A stretch of 64,000 nt of DNA from Gammaproteobacteria bacterium (lineage in GTDB: Bacteria; Pseudomonadota; Gammaproteobacteria; Pseudomonadales; Cellvibrionaceae): contig JAGKWY010000002.1 in assembly GCA_021151625.1 (NCBI GenBank), forward strand, positions 66,324 through 130,323, written 5' to 3'. Every line of letters begins with the position of its first letter. Positions within the stretch are counted from its first letter, which is position 1. Below, piece after piece: positions 1 to 8,319 of this stretch. Both the position numbers and the translations under genes were made by a program. The notes beneath the pieces are model-generated. The model was not told the origin of the DNA. It made no database searches and worked only from the letters and a program-made list of their open reading frames with translations.

Positions 1-1
1 C

Positions 2-232
2 ACAACAAAAGTGTGGAGGGATATTGTTGCTGGCAATTACGTTGCGCAAACGTCAGTGTGGCCGAGTGAGCGTGCTATTTTATTGGATGGTGTGGAAAGT
101 GCGTTAAAAATGGATATTCGCGCATACAGCTATGACGGAAAAATTCAATTGTTAGCTGCACGTTTATATCAAGGGCAAACAACAAATTTTCGCACGCGTG
201 GCGGTGGTTTTGCGCCGGTTTTTATATTGTGA
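2..232 (+). CDS. C-terminal fragment of a protein, possibly ATP-grasp type
   Basis: The frame is open from the window edge to a TGA at 230-232, so only the last 76 or so residues of a larger protein are visible. The end contains the motif LLAARLYQGQTTNFRT followed by GGGFAPVF, which resembles the C-terminus of circularly permuted ATP-grasp / glutathionylspermidine-synthase-like proteins. That assignment rests on memory of the family ending and is tentative. Whether the gene belongs to the mobile element or to the flanking chromosome cannot be judged from this fragment. No signal peptide or membrane segment is visible. Confidence 0.5.
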   Translation, partial: TTKVWRDIVAGNYVAQTSVWPSERAILLDGVESALKMDIRAYSYDGKIQLLAARLYQGQTTNFRTRGGGFAPVFIL

Positions 233-292
233 TAATAACTATCAAAAGTGTGCATTCGAAAATATTAAATTTAGGGTTTGAAGAGCAAGTTT

Positions 293-1006
293 TTACTTCC
301 CATTTATCGATATGATCGAGTTGGATTCAATTGCTGCACTATGTAGATAATCTTTGATTTCAGGAAGACTCCAGTGCATTGGTAAATTGTAGTATTTTAA
401 AAAGGTATGACGAGCTTCATTACTTGTTAGAAACTCCGTCCGACGCTTTACTTGTTCATACGAAAACTGTGAAGCATCTCCAAAGTAGAGTTCGTAATTA
501 CTAATAACGCCCTGGCGTTTGCCTGGGTAAGTTTTTGCGAATTTTTCCAGCTGGTTGCGGATATGTTCCATATCATTACTGTCTGTAATGATGTTTTCCT
601 CAGTATAGTAATGGAGCACCTGCTGTCTGTATCGTGCGCTATTGAAAAATAAAACGCGCAACCGCTTGTGCTTTGAGTCTAGTAGCGACTCGTCGCCAAA
701 AAGCCATGTAAAAGTGTTATCCGGAATTTTCTCTGAATGCTCACGCTCTGAAACTGCATCATTGAGTGCATCAAAAAAATCTTTACCTTCAAGATCTTTT
801 AATTTTGAAGCATCGATCCCCTTTGACTCAAGTCGCTCACGTTCACTTATAGTGAAGATATCAAACTCTGGTACATCGTCGTGTAGGGCTTTGGCTTTGT
901 ATGCCATAAATAGGCTTTCTGCAAAGCCTTCATTCAAGCCGCGAACGTCATACAGTGTTCGCTTCACAATCATGTATTCGTTATGGGTCAAAGGTCTGTA
1001 CGGCAT
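293..1006 (-). CDS. Hypothetical protein, 237 aa
   Basis: I do not recognise this family. The protein is soluble, charged and rich in Glu, Lys and Tyr, with no signal peptide or membrane segment. Its middle (about residues 60-100) is strongly acidic and likely helical. The ATG at 1006-1004 lies inside the end of the small membrane-protein gene just upstream (988-1167), overlapping it by 19 bases in another frame, so the two are probably co-transcribed and translationally coupled. It sits between the serine recombinase and the left edge, consistent with cargo of the mobile element. The opposite-strand open frame at 642-1061 is a shadow. Confidence 0.7.
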   Translation of the reverse strand: MPYRPLTHNEYMIVKRTLYDVRGLNEGFAESLFMAYKAKALHDDVPEFDIFTISERERLESKGIDASKLKDLEGKDFFDALNDAVSEREHSEKIPDNTFTWLFGDESLLDSKHKRLRVLFFNSARYRQQVLHYYTEENIITDSNDMEHIRNQLEKFAKTYPGKRQGVISNYELYFGDASQFSYEQVKRRTEFLTSNEARHTFLKYYNLPMHWSLPEIKDYLHSAAIESNSIISINGK

Positions 1007-1167
1007 AATTTGTTATCCTCAACCTGCAGTCGTTTATATGGATTGCCATTGTCCTGCCTAACCAATTGAATATAGGCGCCCACCATAACAATCCAGATAA
1101 TGACGATCATTGCCAGAAAAAATAAAAGCGTTATTTCCTGGTTGTTAAACACATTTAACACAGACAC
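988..1167 (-). CDS. Small single-span membrane protein, 59 aa
   Basis: An open frame with a GTG start at 1167-1165 is preceded by the ribosome site AAGGAG (1180-1175) at a 7-nt spacing. The predicted product has one strongly hydrophobic stretch (about residues 11-31: LLFFLAMIVIIWIVMVGAYI) followed by a short polar tail, which fits a single-pass inner membrane protein. It ends with TGA at 990-988, overlapping the start of the 237-aa gene downstream. I know no family for it. The strong ribosome site, the hydrophobic segment and the overlap support it as a real gene although it is short and begins with GTG. Confidence 0.55.
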   Translation of the reverse strand: MSVLNVFNNQEITLLFFLAMIVIIWIVMVGAYIQLVRQDNGNPYKRLQVEDNKLCRTDL

Positions 1168-1194
1168 TGTTCTGCTCCTTCGGATACATTAGTC

Positions 1195-1767
1195 TTATTC
1201 AGCAGCTGCGGCGTCCTGGGAGGTTTTCAATATACGGTAGATGGTAGTACGCCCTAATTTATGCGTTTTTACTAATTCTCCGATTGTCTTCCCCTGGGCG
1301 CGCTCAAGTCGAATAAGTTCCTCCTTAGCATAGTCAGACAGTTTCGGCCTTCCAAATTTCACGCCATTACACGTGGCTTTTTCGATACCTTCTCTTTGCC
1401 GCTCTGCACGCAGTTGTGTTTCAAATTCGGCGATGGCTGCGAGTAGGGTAAAGGTAAGTTTTCCGGTAGGTGTTGAGGTATCAATATGCTGATCCAGCAC
1501 GTGTAAGTGAATACCTTCCACTTCAAATCGTTCGGATATGTTGACCAGTTCATGTACTGACCTGGCTAATCGATCCAGGCGAGTAATCACCAATGTATCC
1601 CCCTCCCGGAGATAATTCATACAGGCCTTGTATTCCGGTCGTGCTTTTTTGGTACCGCTAAGCTTCTCCCGATAAATGCGTTCGCAACCAGCGGCCGTCA
1701 ATTTTTCCAACTGGATTTCCAAGCTTTGTCCAATGGAGCTGACGCGTGCGTACCCGATTTTCGCCAT
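1195..1767 (-). CDS. Serine recombinase (resolvase/invertase family), about 190 aa
   Basis: This is a small serine site-specific recombinase of the Tn3 resolvase/DNA invertase type. The N-terminus has the catalytic block IGYARVSS with the nucleophilic serine at about residue 10. The conserved segment DTLVITRLDRLARSVHEL follows in the catalytic domain. A GRP linker (FGRPKLS) precedes a C-terminal helix-turn-helix (about residues 150-185; GELVKTHKLGRTTIYRILK). About 190 residues is normal for the family. A TTG three codons upstream is possible, but the ATG at 1767 is preferred. Inverted repeats in the region just upstream (1817-1862) could be its binding or recombination sites. It may belong to a transposon remnant that brought in the neighbouring cargo; no transposase is visible. 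Confidence 0.93.
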   Translation of the reverse strand: MAKIGYARVSSIGQSLEIQLEKLTAAGCERIYREKLSGTKKARPEYKACMNYLREGDTLVITRLDRLARSVHELVNISERFEVEGIHLHVLDQHIDTSTPTGKLTFTLLAAIAEFETQLRAERQREGIEKATCNGVKFGRPKLSDYAKEELIRLERAQGKTIGELVKTHKLGRTTIYRILKTSQDAAAAE

Positions 1768-1816
1768 ATGTTCCAAAAGTCGCCAATAGTTTATGGAAAA
1801 CCAATTATGGCACTAC

Positions 1817-1862
1817 TTTTGGGACGGTCAATAGAGAGTGTCCCAAAATGTGTACATTTTGG
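1817..1862. repeat. Two overlapping inverted repeats upstream of the recombinase
   Basis: TTTTGGGAC (1817-1825) is repeated inverted as GTCCCAAAA (1840-1848) with a 14-nt spacer. Overlapping it, CCAAAATG (1843-1850) pairs with CATTTTGG (1855-1862) across TGTA. The site lies between the divergently oriented recombinase gene and the AbiE-like operon. Small serine recombinases bind paired inverted sites (res or operator), so this may be a resolution or autoregulatory site. That role is inferred. Confidence 0.5.
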
Positions 1863-1968
1863 TATTGGAGGAGGAGAAAAAGAAGGATCATTTTGTCATG
1901 TTTTTAGCGCTAAAAACTTGCTGGATTGCGCCAGTTGACTTATTGTATGTCTAGATGAGGATTGAGCC

Positions 1969-2694
1969 ATGAGTATTAACCAAACCATTCAAGATCGTAT
2001 TAGAAGCATTCCCGCAGGGCAGGTGTTTGGGTATCAGGAGCTGCCTGAATACTTAAGAGCTCCAGAGGCGGTTATTAAAGCGGTCAGTCGATTGGTTGCT
2101 GATAAAAAAATTCAGCGCTTGTCGAAGGGGAAGTTTTACATCCCCAAAGCTGGGATTTTAGGTTTGAGAAAACCTTCAGATGGTGAACTGATCCGCTCCG
2201 TGATTTATAAGGACGGCCATCTTCGTGGATATATTACGGGCTTGGCTCTATTCAACAGATTGGGATTGACAACACAAGTACCTAGAACTATCACAATAGC
2301 GATAAATGGTGGTAGGCAAATGAAAGACTTTGGCTCCATTCGTATAAAAACAGTTATTACTCGTATACCAATTAAAGAAGAAAATATTGAGTTTATTCAA
2401 TATCTAGATGTGCTTAAAGATGTTAAGAAAATTCCAGATTCAGATGTAAATGATGCACTTAAAATTATAAAAAACAAACTGGAAGGTTTGCATTCGGAAG
2501 ACGTTCAGCGCTTAGTATCATTGGCGGTGGAATATTATAGTCCGCAAGTGCGGGCGCTCCTCGGTTTACTGTATACGGCGATTAAAGGAAGTAGCAATGC
2601 AGAGTTAAAAAGTACTCTAAACCCAACAACAAAATATAAATTAGACCTAAATTCGAAATTATGGCCCTCAGCAAGGGATTGGAATATTAATTAA
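1969..2694 (+). CDS. abiEi: AbiEi-type antitoxin / DUF6088-family regulator
   Basis: A 241-residue protein with an N-terminal winged-helix-like region (about residues 10-60, ending in QRLSKGKFYIPK), the pattern of AbiEi-type antitoxins and DUF6088 proteins. The gene directly downstream encodes the partner AbiEii nucleotidyltransferase; the stop TAA is followed at once by the next ATG, so the two are one transcriptional unit. In characterised type IV systems AbiEi represses its own operon and neutralises the toxin, giving abortive infection or element maintenance. The ribosome site GAGGATTGAGCC precedes the ATG. The long C-terminal half is not one I can place. Promoter sequences would lie in 1860-1960, next to the recombinase inverted repeats. 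Confidence 0.8.
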   Translation: MSINQTIQDRIRSIPAGQVFGYQELPEYLRAPEAVIKAVSRLVADKKIQRLSKGKFYIPKAGILGLRKPSDGELIRSVIYKDGHLRGYITGLALFNRLGLTTQVPRTITIAINGGRQMKDFGSIRIKTVITRIPIKEENIEFIQYLDVLKDVKKIPDSDVNDALKIIKNKLEGLHSEDVQRLVSLAVEYYSPQVRALLGLLYTAIKGSSNAELKSTLNPTTKYKLDLNSKLWPSARDWNIN

Positions 2695-3654
2695 ATGAAT
2701 TTGCATAACAATCAACAGCTCTTTTCCGATTTGGTAATAGGAACCGCCCAAGAAATAAAATTACCAGAGGTGTACGTAGAAAAAGATTATTGGGTGACAC
2801 AAGTTCTCAAAAATCTAGCCCATTCGAAGTATGTCGACTCTGTGGTATTTAAAGGAGGAACATCTCTGTCAAAAGCTTATGGCCTAATCCATCGTTTTTC
2901 TGAAGACGTGGATTTGGCTGTATTGAGAGAAGGGCTCTCGGATAATCAGTGTCGTCGTTTGATAGAAAGAGTACAAAAGGCCATCACAGAAGATTTGCCC
3001 GAAATAGAAGGGGATCCGCGAACATCAAAGAATTCATCCTTCAGGAAGACTGTGCATCAATACCCTAGGTATATTGATGGAGATAATTTTGGGCAAGCCT
3101 CATCTGAGCTGATAGTCGAAGTAAATTCCTTCACGAAGCCAGAGCCTTATGCGAAGAAATCAATTCAGTCGTTTATTGGAATTGCATTAGATAAGGCGGA
3201 GCGTAAAGATCTTGTTGGTGAATATGGTTTGGAGCCGTTCGATGTTAACGTACTTTCAGTTGAGAGAACGCTTGTAGAAAAGCTATTAGGTGTTGTTAAG
3301 GATAGTTACCACGCAGATCCGGTAAGTCGGTTAACAATTCGAATTCGTCATCTTTATGACATTTGCCTAATATTAAGGGTTGACGTCCATAATAATTTCC
3401 TCCAGTCGAGCGCATTCCAAGATGTTTGCGAAAAATGTATTGATGATGAGAAGGTTGGTCAATATGAAAATTCGGTATATTTAAATGAACCCTTGAAAGA
3501 AGCTCCTATTTTTGTCGGCTTTGCAGAATGGAAGGAACCATTAGAATCTATATACAATGGGGCATTTTCTGGGCTGGTATACGGACAGCTTCCTTCTATG
3601 GATGAAATCGAGCAAACTCTAGAAAGAGTAAGAGTTCAGTTCTCACAATTCTAA
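2695..3654 (+). CDS. abiEii: AbiEii-type nucleotidyltransferase toxin
   Basis: A 319-residue nucleotidyltransferase of the AbiEii/AbiGii family. The N-terminus has EKDYWVTQVL, then the nucleotidyltransferase signature KGGTSLSKAYG (Gly54-Gly55 and Ser57) and the metal-binding acidic pair in EDVDLAV (Asp71 and Asp73). Characterised members add nucleotides to tRNA or otherwise block growth, and are neutralised by AbiEi. It follows the antitoxin gene without spacing. Length is typical. All the visible catalytic residues are intact, so the toxin is probably functional. It likely serves phage defence or stabilises the mobile element. Confidence 0.92.
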   Translation: MNLHNNQQLFSDLVIGTAQEIKLPEVYVEKDYWVTQVLKNLAHSKYVDSVVFKGGTSLSKAYGLIHRFSEDVDLAVLREGLSDNQCRRLIERVQKAITEDLPEIEGDPRTSKNSSFRKTVHQYPRYIDGDNFGQASSELIVEVNSFTKPEPYAKKSIQSFIGIALDKAERKDLVGEYGLEPFDVNVLSVERTLVEKLLGVVKDSYHADPVSRLTIRIRHLYDICLILRVDVHNNFLQSSAFQDVCEKCIDDEKVGQYENSVYLNEPLKEAPIFVGFAEWKEPLESIYNGAFSGLVYGQLPSMDEIEQTLERVRVQFSQF

Positions 3655-3679
3655 TGTAAATAAAAATTTCGAGCAGCCA

Positions 3680-4411
3680 ATGAAGCGCACTGATAGAAGA
3701 CGATTTGAGAGTGAGTTCAAAAGCATCCTTAAAAAATCTGGTGATAATTGCTCACTCTGTAAAGTAAATCTACACCACAATTCAAAAACCTTTGGTGGTT
3801 TGACTCATGATGGTAGGACTGCGCTTGCAGGGGAGTGCTGCAAGGATAGGTTGGTTGTTGTTTTGAGAGAGGGTGTATATCTTACAAAAAATTTTAATTG
3901 CATCCCAAATTTTTCCGATCATCCACTTAAAGATGAAAAAACAATAAGCCCATCGCAAGCTGTGAAGTCGATTCACTCGCATTTTGATAATTTAGAAAAA
4001 ATCTCGTCAAGTCTAATGGCTCGTGCGGGGATTGCTTCATCTAGGCATGAGGTTTGTGTTTCGGAAAATCCTTGGAAGTCTGATGATGCAGAATGGTTTA
4101 AAAATAATCCTTCGAGATCACATAGATTGCGAAAGGTCTTTACGGGTGAGTTAGAAACAATACCAAAAGATATAGTGCAAAGAAAAGTACCGGATGGTTA
4201 TTGCTTGGATATGCTTATTAAGCAAGTTAGCCCAGGAAATAGAATGCGCTGCCCTGTGTGGCTAAATTCCGCGATTGAAGTTCCGGATGTTGAAGAGGTC
4301 GTACATGCCATTTTTGATGCGGCTATGAAACGAAGGGAGGGTGGCGAAATCACGGTTGATGAAATTATGCAAATGACTAATAAATATAGCTCTCCGAAGA
4401 TTATAAATTAA
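3680..4411 (+). CDS. Hypothetical protein with an N-terminal Cys-rich motif, 243 aa
   Basis: I do not recognise the family. Residues about 20-55 hold CSLCKVNLHHNSKTFGG followed by LAGECCKD, a CxxC...H...CC arrangement that could bind zinc. The rest is mixed and polar, with a C-terminal helical stretch. It lies 25 nt after the AbiEii toxin and 19 nt before the helicase gene, all on the same strand, so these four genes are probably one cargo operon. A role linked to the helicase, for example in defence, is possible by context only. Confidence 0.75.
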   Translation: MKRTDRRRFESEFKSILKKSGDNCSLCKVNLHHNSKTFGGLTHDGRTALAGECCKDRLVVVLREGVYLTKNFNCIPNFSDHPLKDEKTISPSQAVKSIHSHFDNLEKISSSLMARAGIASSRHEVCVSENPWKSDDAEWFKNNPSRSHRLRKVFTGELETIPKDIVQRKVPDGYCLDMLIKQVSPGNRMRCPVWLNSAIEVPDVEEVVHAIFDAAMKRREGGEITVDEIMQMTNKYSSPKIIN

Positions 4412-4430
4412 AAGAAGTCTTGTCAGTTAC

Positions 4431-7259
4431 GTGCCCATATTTCATGGATCAGATATGACCGATACTAAAGTTGGCTTCCTGGAAACAGGTAGTTTGTGTG
4501 GCAGCTTATGGAAATTTTCATTTCCAAAATCAATTAAAATCGAAGCAGGTAATTCTCATACTTTTTTGACAACTCAAGACTCATCCTCCCAAAATTTTAA
4601 AGTTGAATTGAGAGAAATTAAGTCTATCAATTGTTCCCCCTATTTTATTTGGGCGTCAATTGTTATAGATGCGGGTGATAAGTCAGAAGTCATTCATGGA
4701 TTGCCTAGGTGGAGAATTGGCCAGATAGTAAATGTGCTTGAACGTTTGGTGGTTGCTGATCTTGAGCGAATAGCGGCTTTATACTCCGATGTCATAAAGC
4801 AATTTGTAATCGAAATAAATGCTCTGCTTGACGGAGATTTTTATGTTAGATCTAGTCAAGTAAAGGCTCTTAGAGAGCGAACATTAACCTATCTAAAAAA
4901 TAATCATGTTGAGCTCAAAAGCCTTATCAATAATGAGTTTTTCAAGAAAACAAAATTTGGCAATGATTTGAGCTCTGATGTGGGAAAGCTTGTAAAAGTT
5001 TTATCAGTGAACAGCACGGTTGTTTCTGTTCGTAATGAACAGTTTGTTGAGAGGGAAATAGTTGAATGCACTGCATTTTTCGAGAAGCTTGAAGGTAAAG
5101 GATTGACCCCCGAACAGAAGGTTTCTGTAGTCGCATTTGAGGATAGAAATTTATTAGTTGCTGCAGCTGGATCAGGTAAGAGTTCTACGCTGGTTGGTAA
5201 GGTGGGGTATGCGCTGTATAAGAAAATGTATCAACCTAATCAAATAATTGCTTTAGCTTTTAATCGGGAGGCGGCACAGGAGCTAAATATAAGAATTAAC
5301 AAGCAATTGAAGCCTCTATTAAATGGAGTAAATGTAAAGGCGCGCACTTTTCATGCATTAGGTGCGTATATTGTTAAGAAGGTTTCGAGGGCGTCTGGTA
5401 AACGGCGATCAGTGGCTAACCCAAAGAAATTTGAATTTAGAATTGAGCAAGCTATAACCACTTGCTTGGAGATCCCCCAGTTTAGGCGTTCATGGATTAA
5501 TTTTTTGACTCTGGTTAAAGATACGATTCCGGACGTCGAAACCTTCAAAACGAAAGATGACTATGACCAATATGTCGAATATATGCGGGAAGAGCGGAGA
5601 AAGGGTGAGCCCGCTCGTTTCACGGCATTCTCTAGCGACTTGGTAAGATCATTTGAAGAGCTATCGATCTGTAATTGGTTATACGCGCAAGGAATTACTT
5701 TTCTGTATGAAAAGCCATTTCCATACACTCCTGAGTCTTGGGAGAACTTTAATCCAGATTTTTATTATCCAGATATTGATGTTTACCATGAACATTTTGG
5801 ATTAAATCATGATGGAAAGGCTCCTCAATTCAGAGGTAACTACGCAGAGCAGGCGGAGAATAAACGAGTTCTCTTTAATGAGACTATTCCTGGTCAATGG
5901 TTTGAAACTCGAAGTGCTAACTTTCGCGATGGAACTATCTTTGATCTGCTAGAAAGTAGGCTCAGAGCGCATGGGCAAACTTTTAACCCGCGGTCACTAG
6001 TGGAGTTGGAGCAGAGAATTTCGGATCTTAAGCATGAGGCGCCTATTGGTAACATAGCGCGTATAGTTGAGCTTATAAAATCATCAGGAGTTGATAAGGA
6101 AGAGTATAAATCTCTCATTCGTCTTGTAGATTCCCCAATAAGAGCTGAATTATTTATTGATGTCATTTGGCCTATCTTCGAAGAGTACAACAGAAAGCTG
6201 CAGCTTGACGGTAAAATTGATTTTTCCGATATGATTAATCTCGCTACGACCTATATAGAGAATGGATCATTTACCTCGGATGTTAAATTTGTATTGGTTG
6301 ATGAATACCAAGATCTTTCCCCGGGACGAGCTCGATTAATAAAAGCTCTTTTGGCCCAGCATAGCGATAGTGTTCTATTTGGTGTAGGTGATGATTGGCA
6401 AGCAATTAATGGATTTGCAGGATCTGACTTAGATCTATTCATGAATTTTGAAAAGCATTTTGGCGCTACTTATGAGGGCTATTTAACAAATACGTTCAGA
6501 TCTGCACAAGGAATTTCAGATGTGGCGGCTTGGTTTGTTCAAGAGAATGAAAATGGCCAGAAGCCAAAGAAGGTTCATTCGAAAACCGATACGAACACCC
6601 AGAATGTTGTGGAAATGATTGGTATTCGGAGCGATGAAGATACTATTGCAGCTATTGAAGAACAGTTAAATCAACTATTAGATGATGATAATGAACAAAA
6701 AAAGCTGCGTACTGTTTATTTACTTAGCCGGTATGGAATAGATAATACTTATGGGGTTAGCAAAGGCAACATTGATTACCTGAACAGGAAGTATAAAAAC
6801 AAATTTTCTTTTGAGTTTTTAACGGTTCATAAATCTAAAGGGTTAGAGGCAGACTTTGTATTTGTTGTAGGAGTAAATGGCGGTAGATCATTTACTTTCC
6901 CTTCCACAATGTCTACTGATCCTCTTGTAACTGCACTCTTGGCCAAGACCGACACGTTTCCTCATGCAGATGAAAGGCGATTGTTTTACGTTGCGTTGAC
7001 TCGTGCCAAAACAAAAGTGATCGTCTTATTCAAATCATCAAGGCCATCGCCATTTGTCCTTTCGCTAATGCATGGTAAATACAAAGGTCGTGTTACAGTA
7101 CACGGTAAAACGCCACCGAAAGTTTGCACTAAGTGCGGAGAAGGATTCATGGTGCCTAAACAAGGATCGAGAGGGCCTTATTCTAAGTGCTCAAACTTCT
7201 CACGTTGCAAACATTCTGTGTCACTATCGCGCAATATTTCTCGAACTATCCGGAGATAG
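4431..7259 (+). CDS. UvrD/HelD-like superfamily 1 DNA helicase, 942 aa
   Basis: A large SF1 helicase closest to DNA helicase IV (HelD). Walker A is at residues about 244-252 (AAAGSGKSST). A nuclease-like insertion with NPDFYYPDIDVYHEHFG follows, as in HelD. Walker B is VDEYQDLSP (Asp624-Glu625), motif III is GDDWQAI (653-659), motif V is TVHKSKGLEADF (near His800) and motif VI is LFYVALTRAK (Arg858). The C-terminus has a zinc-finger-like CTKC...C...C block (899-927) as in topoisomerase tails. E. coli HelD is about 684 aa, so this one is longer. GTG at 4431 is used here; ATG at 4455 is an in-frame alternative. It ends the abiEi-abiEii operon. Confidence 0.92.
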   Translation: MPIFHGSDMTDTKVGFLETGSLCGSLWKFSFPKSIKIEAGNSHTFLTTQDSSSQNFKVELREIKSINCSPYFIWASIVIDAGDKSEVIHGLPRWRIGQIVNVLERLVVADLERIAALYSDVIKQFVIEINALLDGDFYVRSSQVKALRERTLTYLKNNHVELKSLINNEFFKKTKFGNDLSSDVGKLVKVLSVNSTVVSVRNEQFVEREIVECTAFFEKLEGKGLTPEQKVSVVAFEDRNLLVAAAGSGKSSTLVGKVGYALYKKMYQPNQIIALAFNREAAQELNIRINKQLKPLLNGVNVKARTFHALGAYIVKKVSRASGKRRSVANPKKFEFRIEQAITTCLEIPQFRRSWINFLTLVKDTIPDVETFKTKDDYDQYVEYMREERRKGEPARFTAFSSDLVRSFEELSICNWLYAQGITFLYEKPFPYTPESWENFNPDFYYPDIDVYHEHFGLNHDGKAPQFRGNYAEQAENKRVLFNETIPGQWFETRSANFRDGTIFDLLESRLRAHGQTFNPRSLVELEQRISDLKHEAPIGNIARIVELIKSSGVDKEEYKSLIRLVDSPIRAELFIDVIWPIFEEYNRKLQLDGKIDFSDMINLATTYIENGSFTSDVKFVLVDEYQDLSPGRARLIKALLAQHSDSVLFGVGDDWQAINGFAGSDLDLFMNFEKHFGATYEGYLTNTFRSAQGISDVAAWFVQENENGQKPKKVHSKTDTNTQNVVEMIGIRSDEDTIAAIEEQLNQLLDDDNEQKKLRTVYLLSRYGIDNTYGVSKGNIDYLNRKYKNKFSFEFLTVHKSKGLEADFVFVVGVNGGRSFTFPSTMSTDPLVTALLAKTDTFPHADERRLFYVALTRAKTKVIVLFKSSRPSPFVLSLMHGKYKGRVTVHGKTPPKVCTKCGEGFMVPKQGSRGPYSKCSNFSRCKHSVSLSRNISRTIRR

Positions 7260-7455
7260 TTTTTCGTGTTTGGCAGAAGTAGCTAGCTGCTTACAATATG
7301 AAAGGTTTATCTATTGGATGGGTACGTGCTTACCTAATACCACCATATTTAAGTGCGTGTGATGTTCCGAACTATAAAAATAACATGCTGATTAATGAAA
7401 TCAAGGTGTCTTTAGCCATGATTTGAATTGCCCATTGTTTAATTCTGCACGATAA

Positions 7456-7487
7456 AAAAGCCCCCTGCATTGAATGAGGAGGCTTTT
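7456..7487. terminator. Bidirectional Rho-independent terminator
   Basis: AAAAGCCCCCT (7456-7466) pairs with AGGAGGCTTTT (7477-7487) with one mismatch and a 10-nt loop. A run of A precedes it and CGTTTTT follows, so it can work in both directions. It separates the plus-strand helicase operon from the minus-strand gene ending at 7516. The stretch from 7260 to 7455 holds no convincing gene. Confidence 0.85.
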
Positions 7488-7515
7488 CGTTTTTCTGGCG
7501 TCGTGGACTCGGTAA

Positions 7516-7731
7516 TCAAAAAAGTGAATGAATAGTATTCATTGCAAATCCGTGATCGTTATCTTTTAGCCAATCAACCAGTTTGTTGTATTGCGCGAGC
7601 ACCATAGATTTTGAAAATGTTTTGTCTGAGAGTTTATCGCTCACAGCGACATCACATAATCCAGTTTTACTATTCAACGTAAGGGTTACTTCATGGCGAG
7701 CATTTGCGGAAAAGGACGTTTGGTTAGCCAT
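7516..7731 (-). CDS. Small hypothetical protein, 71 aa, paralogue of the next gene
   Basis: A 71-residue acidic soluble protein of unknown function. Its C-terminal half (YNKLVDWLKDNDHGFAMNT) aligns with that of the neighbouring gene at 7831-8040 (YNEIVEFFKEHEHIYAMNM), so the two are tandem paralogues that have diverged. The ribosome site GGAGAC lies 6 nt before ATG at 7731. A long hairpin (7748-7805) sits in its 5' leader, as for several other small genes of this element. The gene reads into the terminator at 7456-7487. Confidence 0.75.
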   Translation of the reverse strand: MANQTSFSANARHEVTLTLNSKTGLCDVAVSDKLSDKTFSKSMVLAQYNKLVDWLKDNDHGFAMNTIHSLF

Positions 7732-7747
7732 AATTGTCTCCAGGAGT

Positions 7748-7805
7748 GGTTAGGGGTTCTCCCCAAAAAACCTGTTGCCAGGCATCTTGGGAAGAACCCC
7801 TAACC
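7748..7805 (-). promoter_or_regulatory. Long hairpin in the 5' leader of the 71-aa gene
   Basis: GGTTAGGGGTTCT (7748-7760) and AGAACCCCTAACC (7793-7805) form a perfect 13-bp inverted repeat. After one mismatch the stem continues for five more pairs (CCCAA/TTGGG), leaving a 20-nt loop. It lies between the two paralogous small genes, so it could act as a terminator for the upstream one or as a leader element of the downstream one. No T-run follows. It resembles the leader hairpins of other minus-strand genes of the island. Confidence 0.6.
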
Positions 7806-7830
7806 GGCTAAAGCCAATTAGGGTTCGTAC

Positions 7831-8040
7831 TTACCGCTTGTAGCGCTCTTTTGCCATATTCATGGCATAGATGTGCTCATGCTCTTTAAAAAACTCCACA
7901 ATTTCATTGTAAGTCAGCAGAGAAAATTCACCTTCAAAATCATTGTCAGGGACGCGAGAGTCCGTAACATGCATTTTGATGGTTTCGCCAAACTTTGCTT
8001 CGATAGTGCGGAATTTACCAACGTTGAACGTATGTTCCAT
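7831..8040 (-). CDS. Small hypothetical protein, 69 aa, paralogue of the previous gene
   Basis: A 69-residue protein of unknown function. Its C-terminal motif YNEIVEFFKEHEHIYAMNM is shared with the 71-aa gene downstream (7516-7731). No signal peptide or membrane segment. The ATG at 8040 follows a ribosome site AGGAG that is held in the 3' arm of a perfect 8-bp stem (8046-8075), so translation is likely controlled by mRNA folding. The gene is divergent from the HEPN-motif gene at 8320. Confidence 0.75.
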   Translation of the reverse strand: MEHTFNVGKFRTIEAKFGETIKMHVTDSRVPDNDFEGEFSLLTYNEIVEFFKEHEHIYAMNMAKERYKR

Positions 8041-8045
8041 GATGC

Positions 8046-8109
8046 GACTCCTAACTTTAAAAAATAGTAGGAGTCAGGCCGACCCTGAGTGGGGAGGATT
8101 GAACTCCCC
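8046..8109 (-). promoter_or_regulatory. 5' leader with a G/C-block hairpin and an SD-covering stem
   Basis: In mRNA sense, GACTCCTA (top 8075-8068) pairs with TAGGAGTC (8053-8046), burying the ribosome site AGGAG of the 69-aa gene. Just upstream GGGGAG (8109-8104) pairs with CTCCCC (8096-8091). Farther upstream CAGTGA...TCACTG (8188-8204) is a palindrome that may be an operator. The same two-stem order is found before several other genes of the island. Confidence 0.6.
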
Positions 8110-8319
8110 GGTGGGTGGCTGGTGATGAAGGCAGAGGGCAAGCTTGCGCTTAGCTGCATTAGGCCCTATGTGCAGCAAATTAAGGATCAGTGATGACGTC
8201 ACTGGGCGTTTGCCTCATTAATATAGCTGGGTGCTGACAGACAATCAACTTATCGGGATAATGGTTTTTCAAAGGTGTTTTAGGTTTACCCCATCCATAT
8301 CTGTTGACGGAGTAAAATT

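Noticed and set aside
642..1061. Open frame on the plus strand, 139 aa
   Set aside because: It lies entirely over the minus-strand 237-aa and 59-aa genes, is Ser/Arg-rich as antisense frames tend to be, and has no ribosome site.
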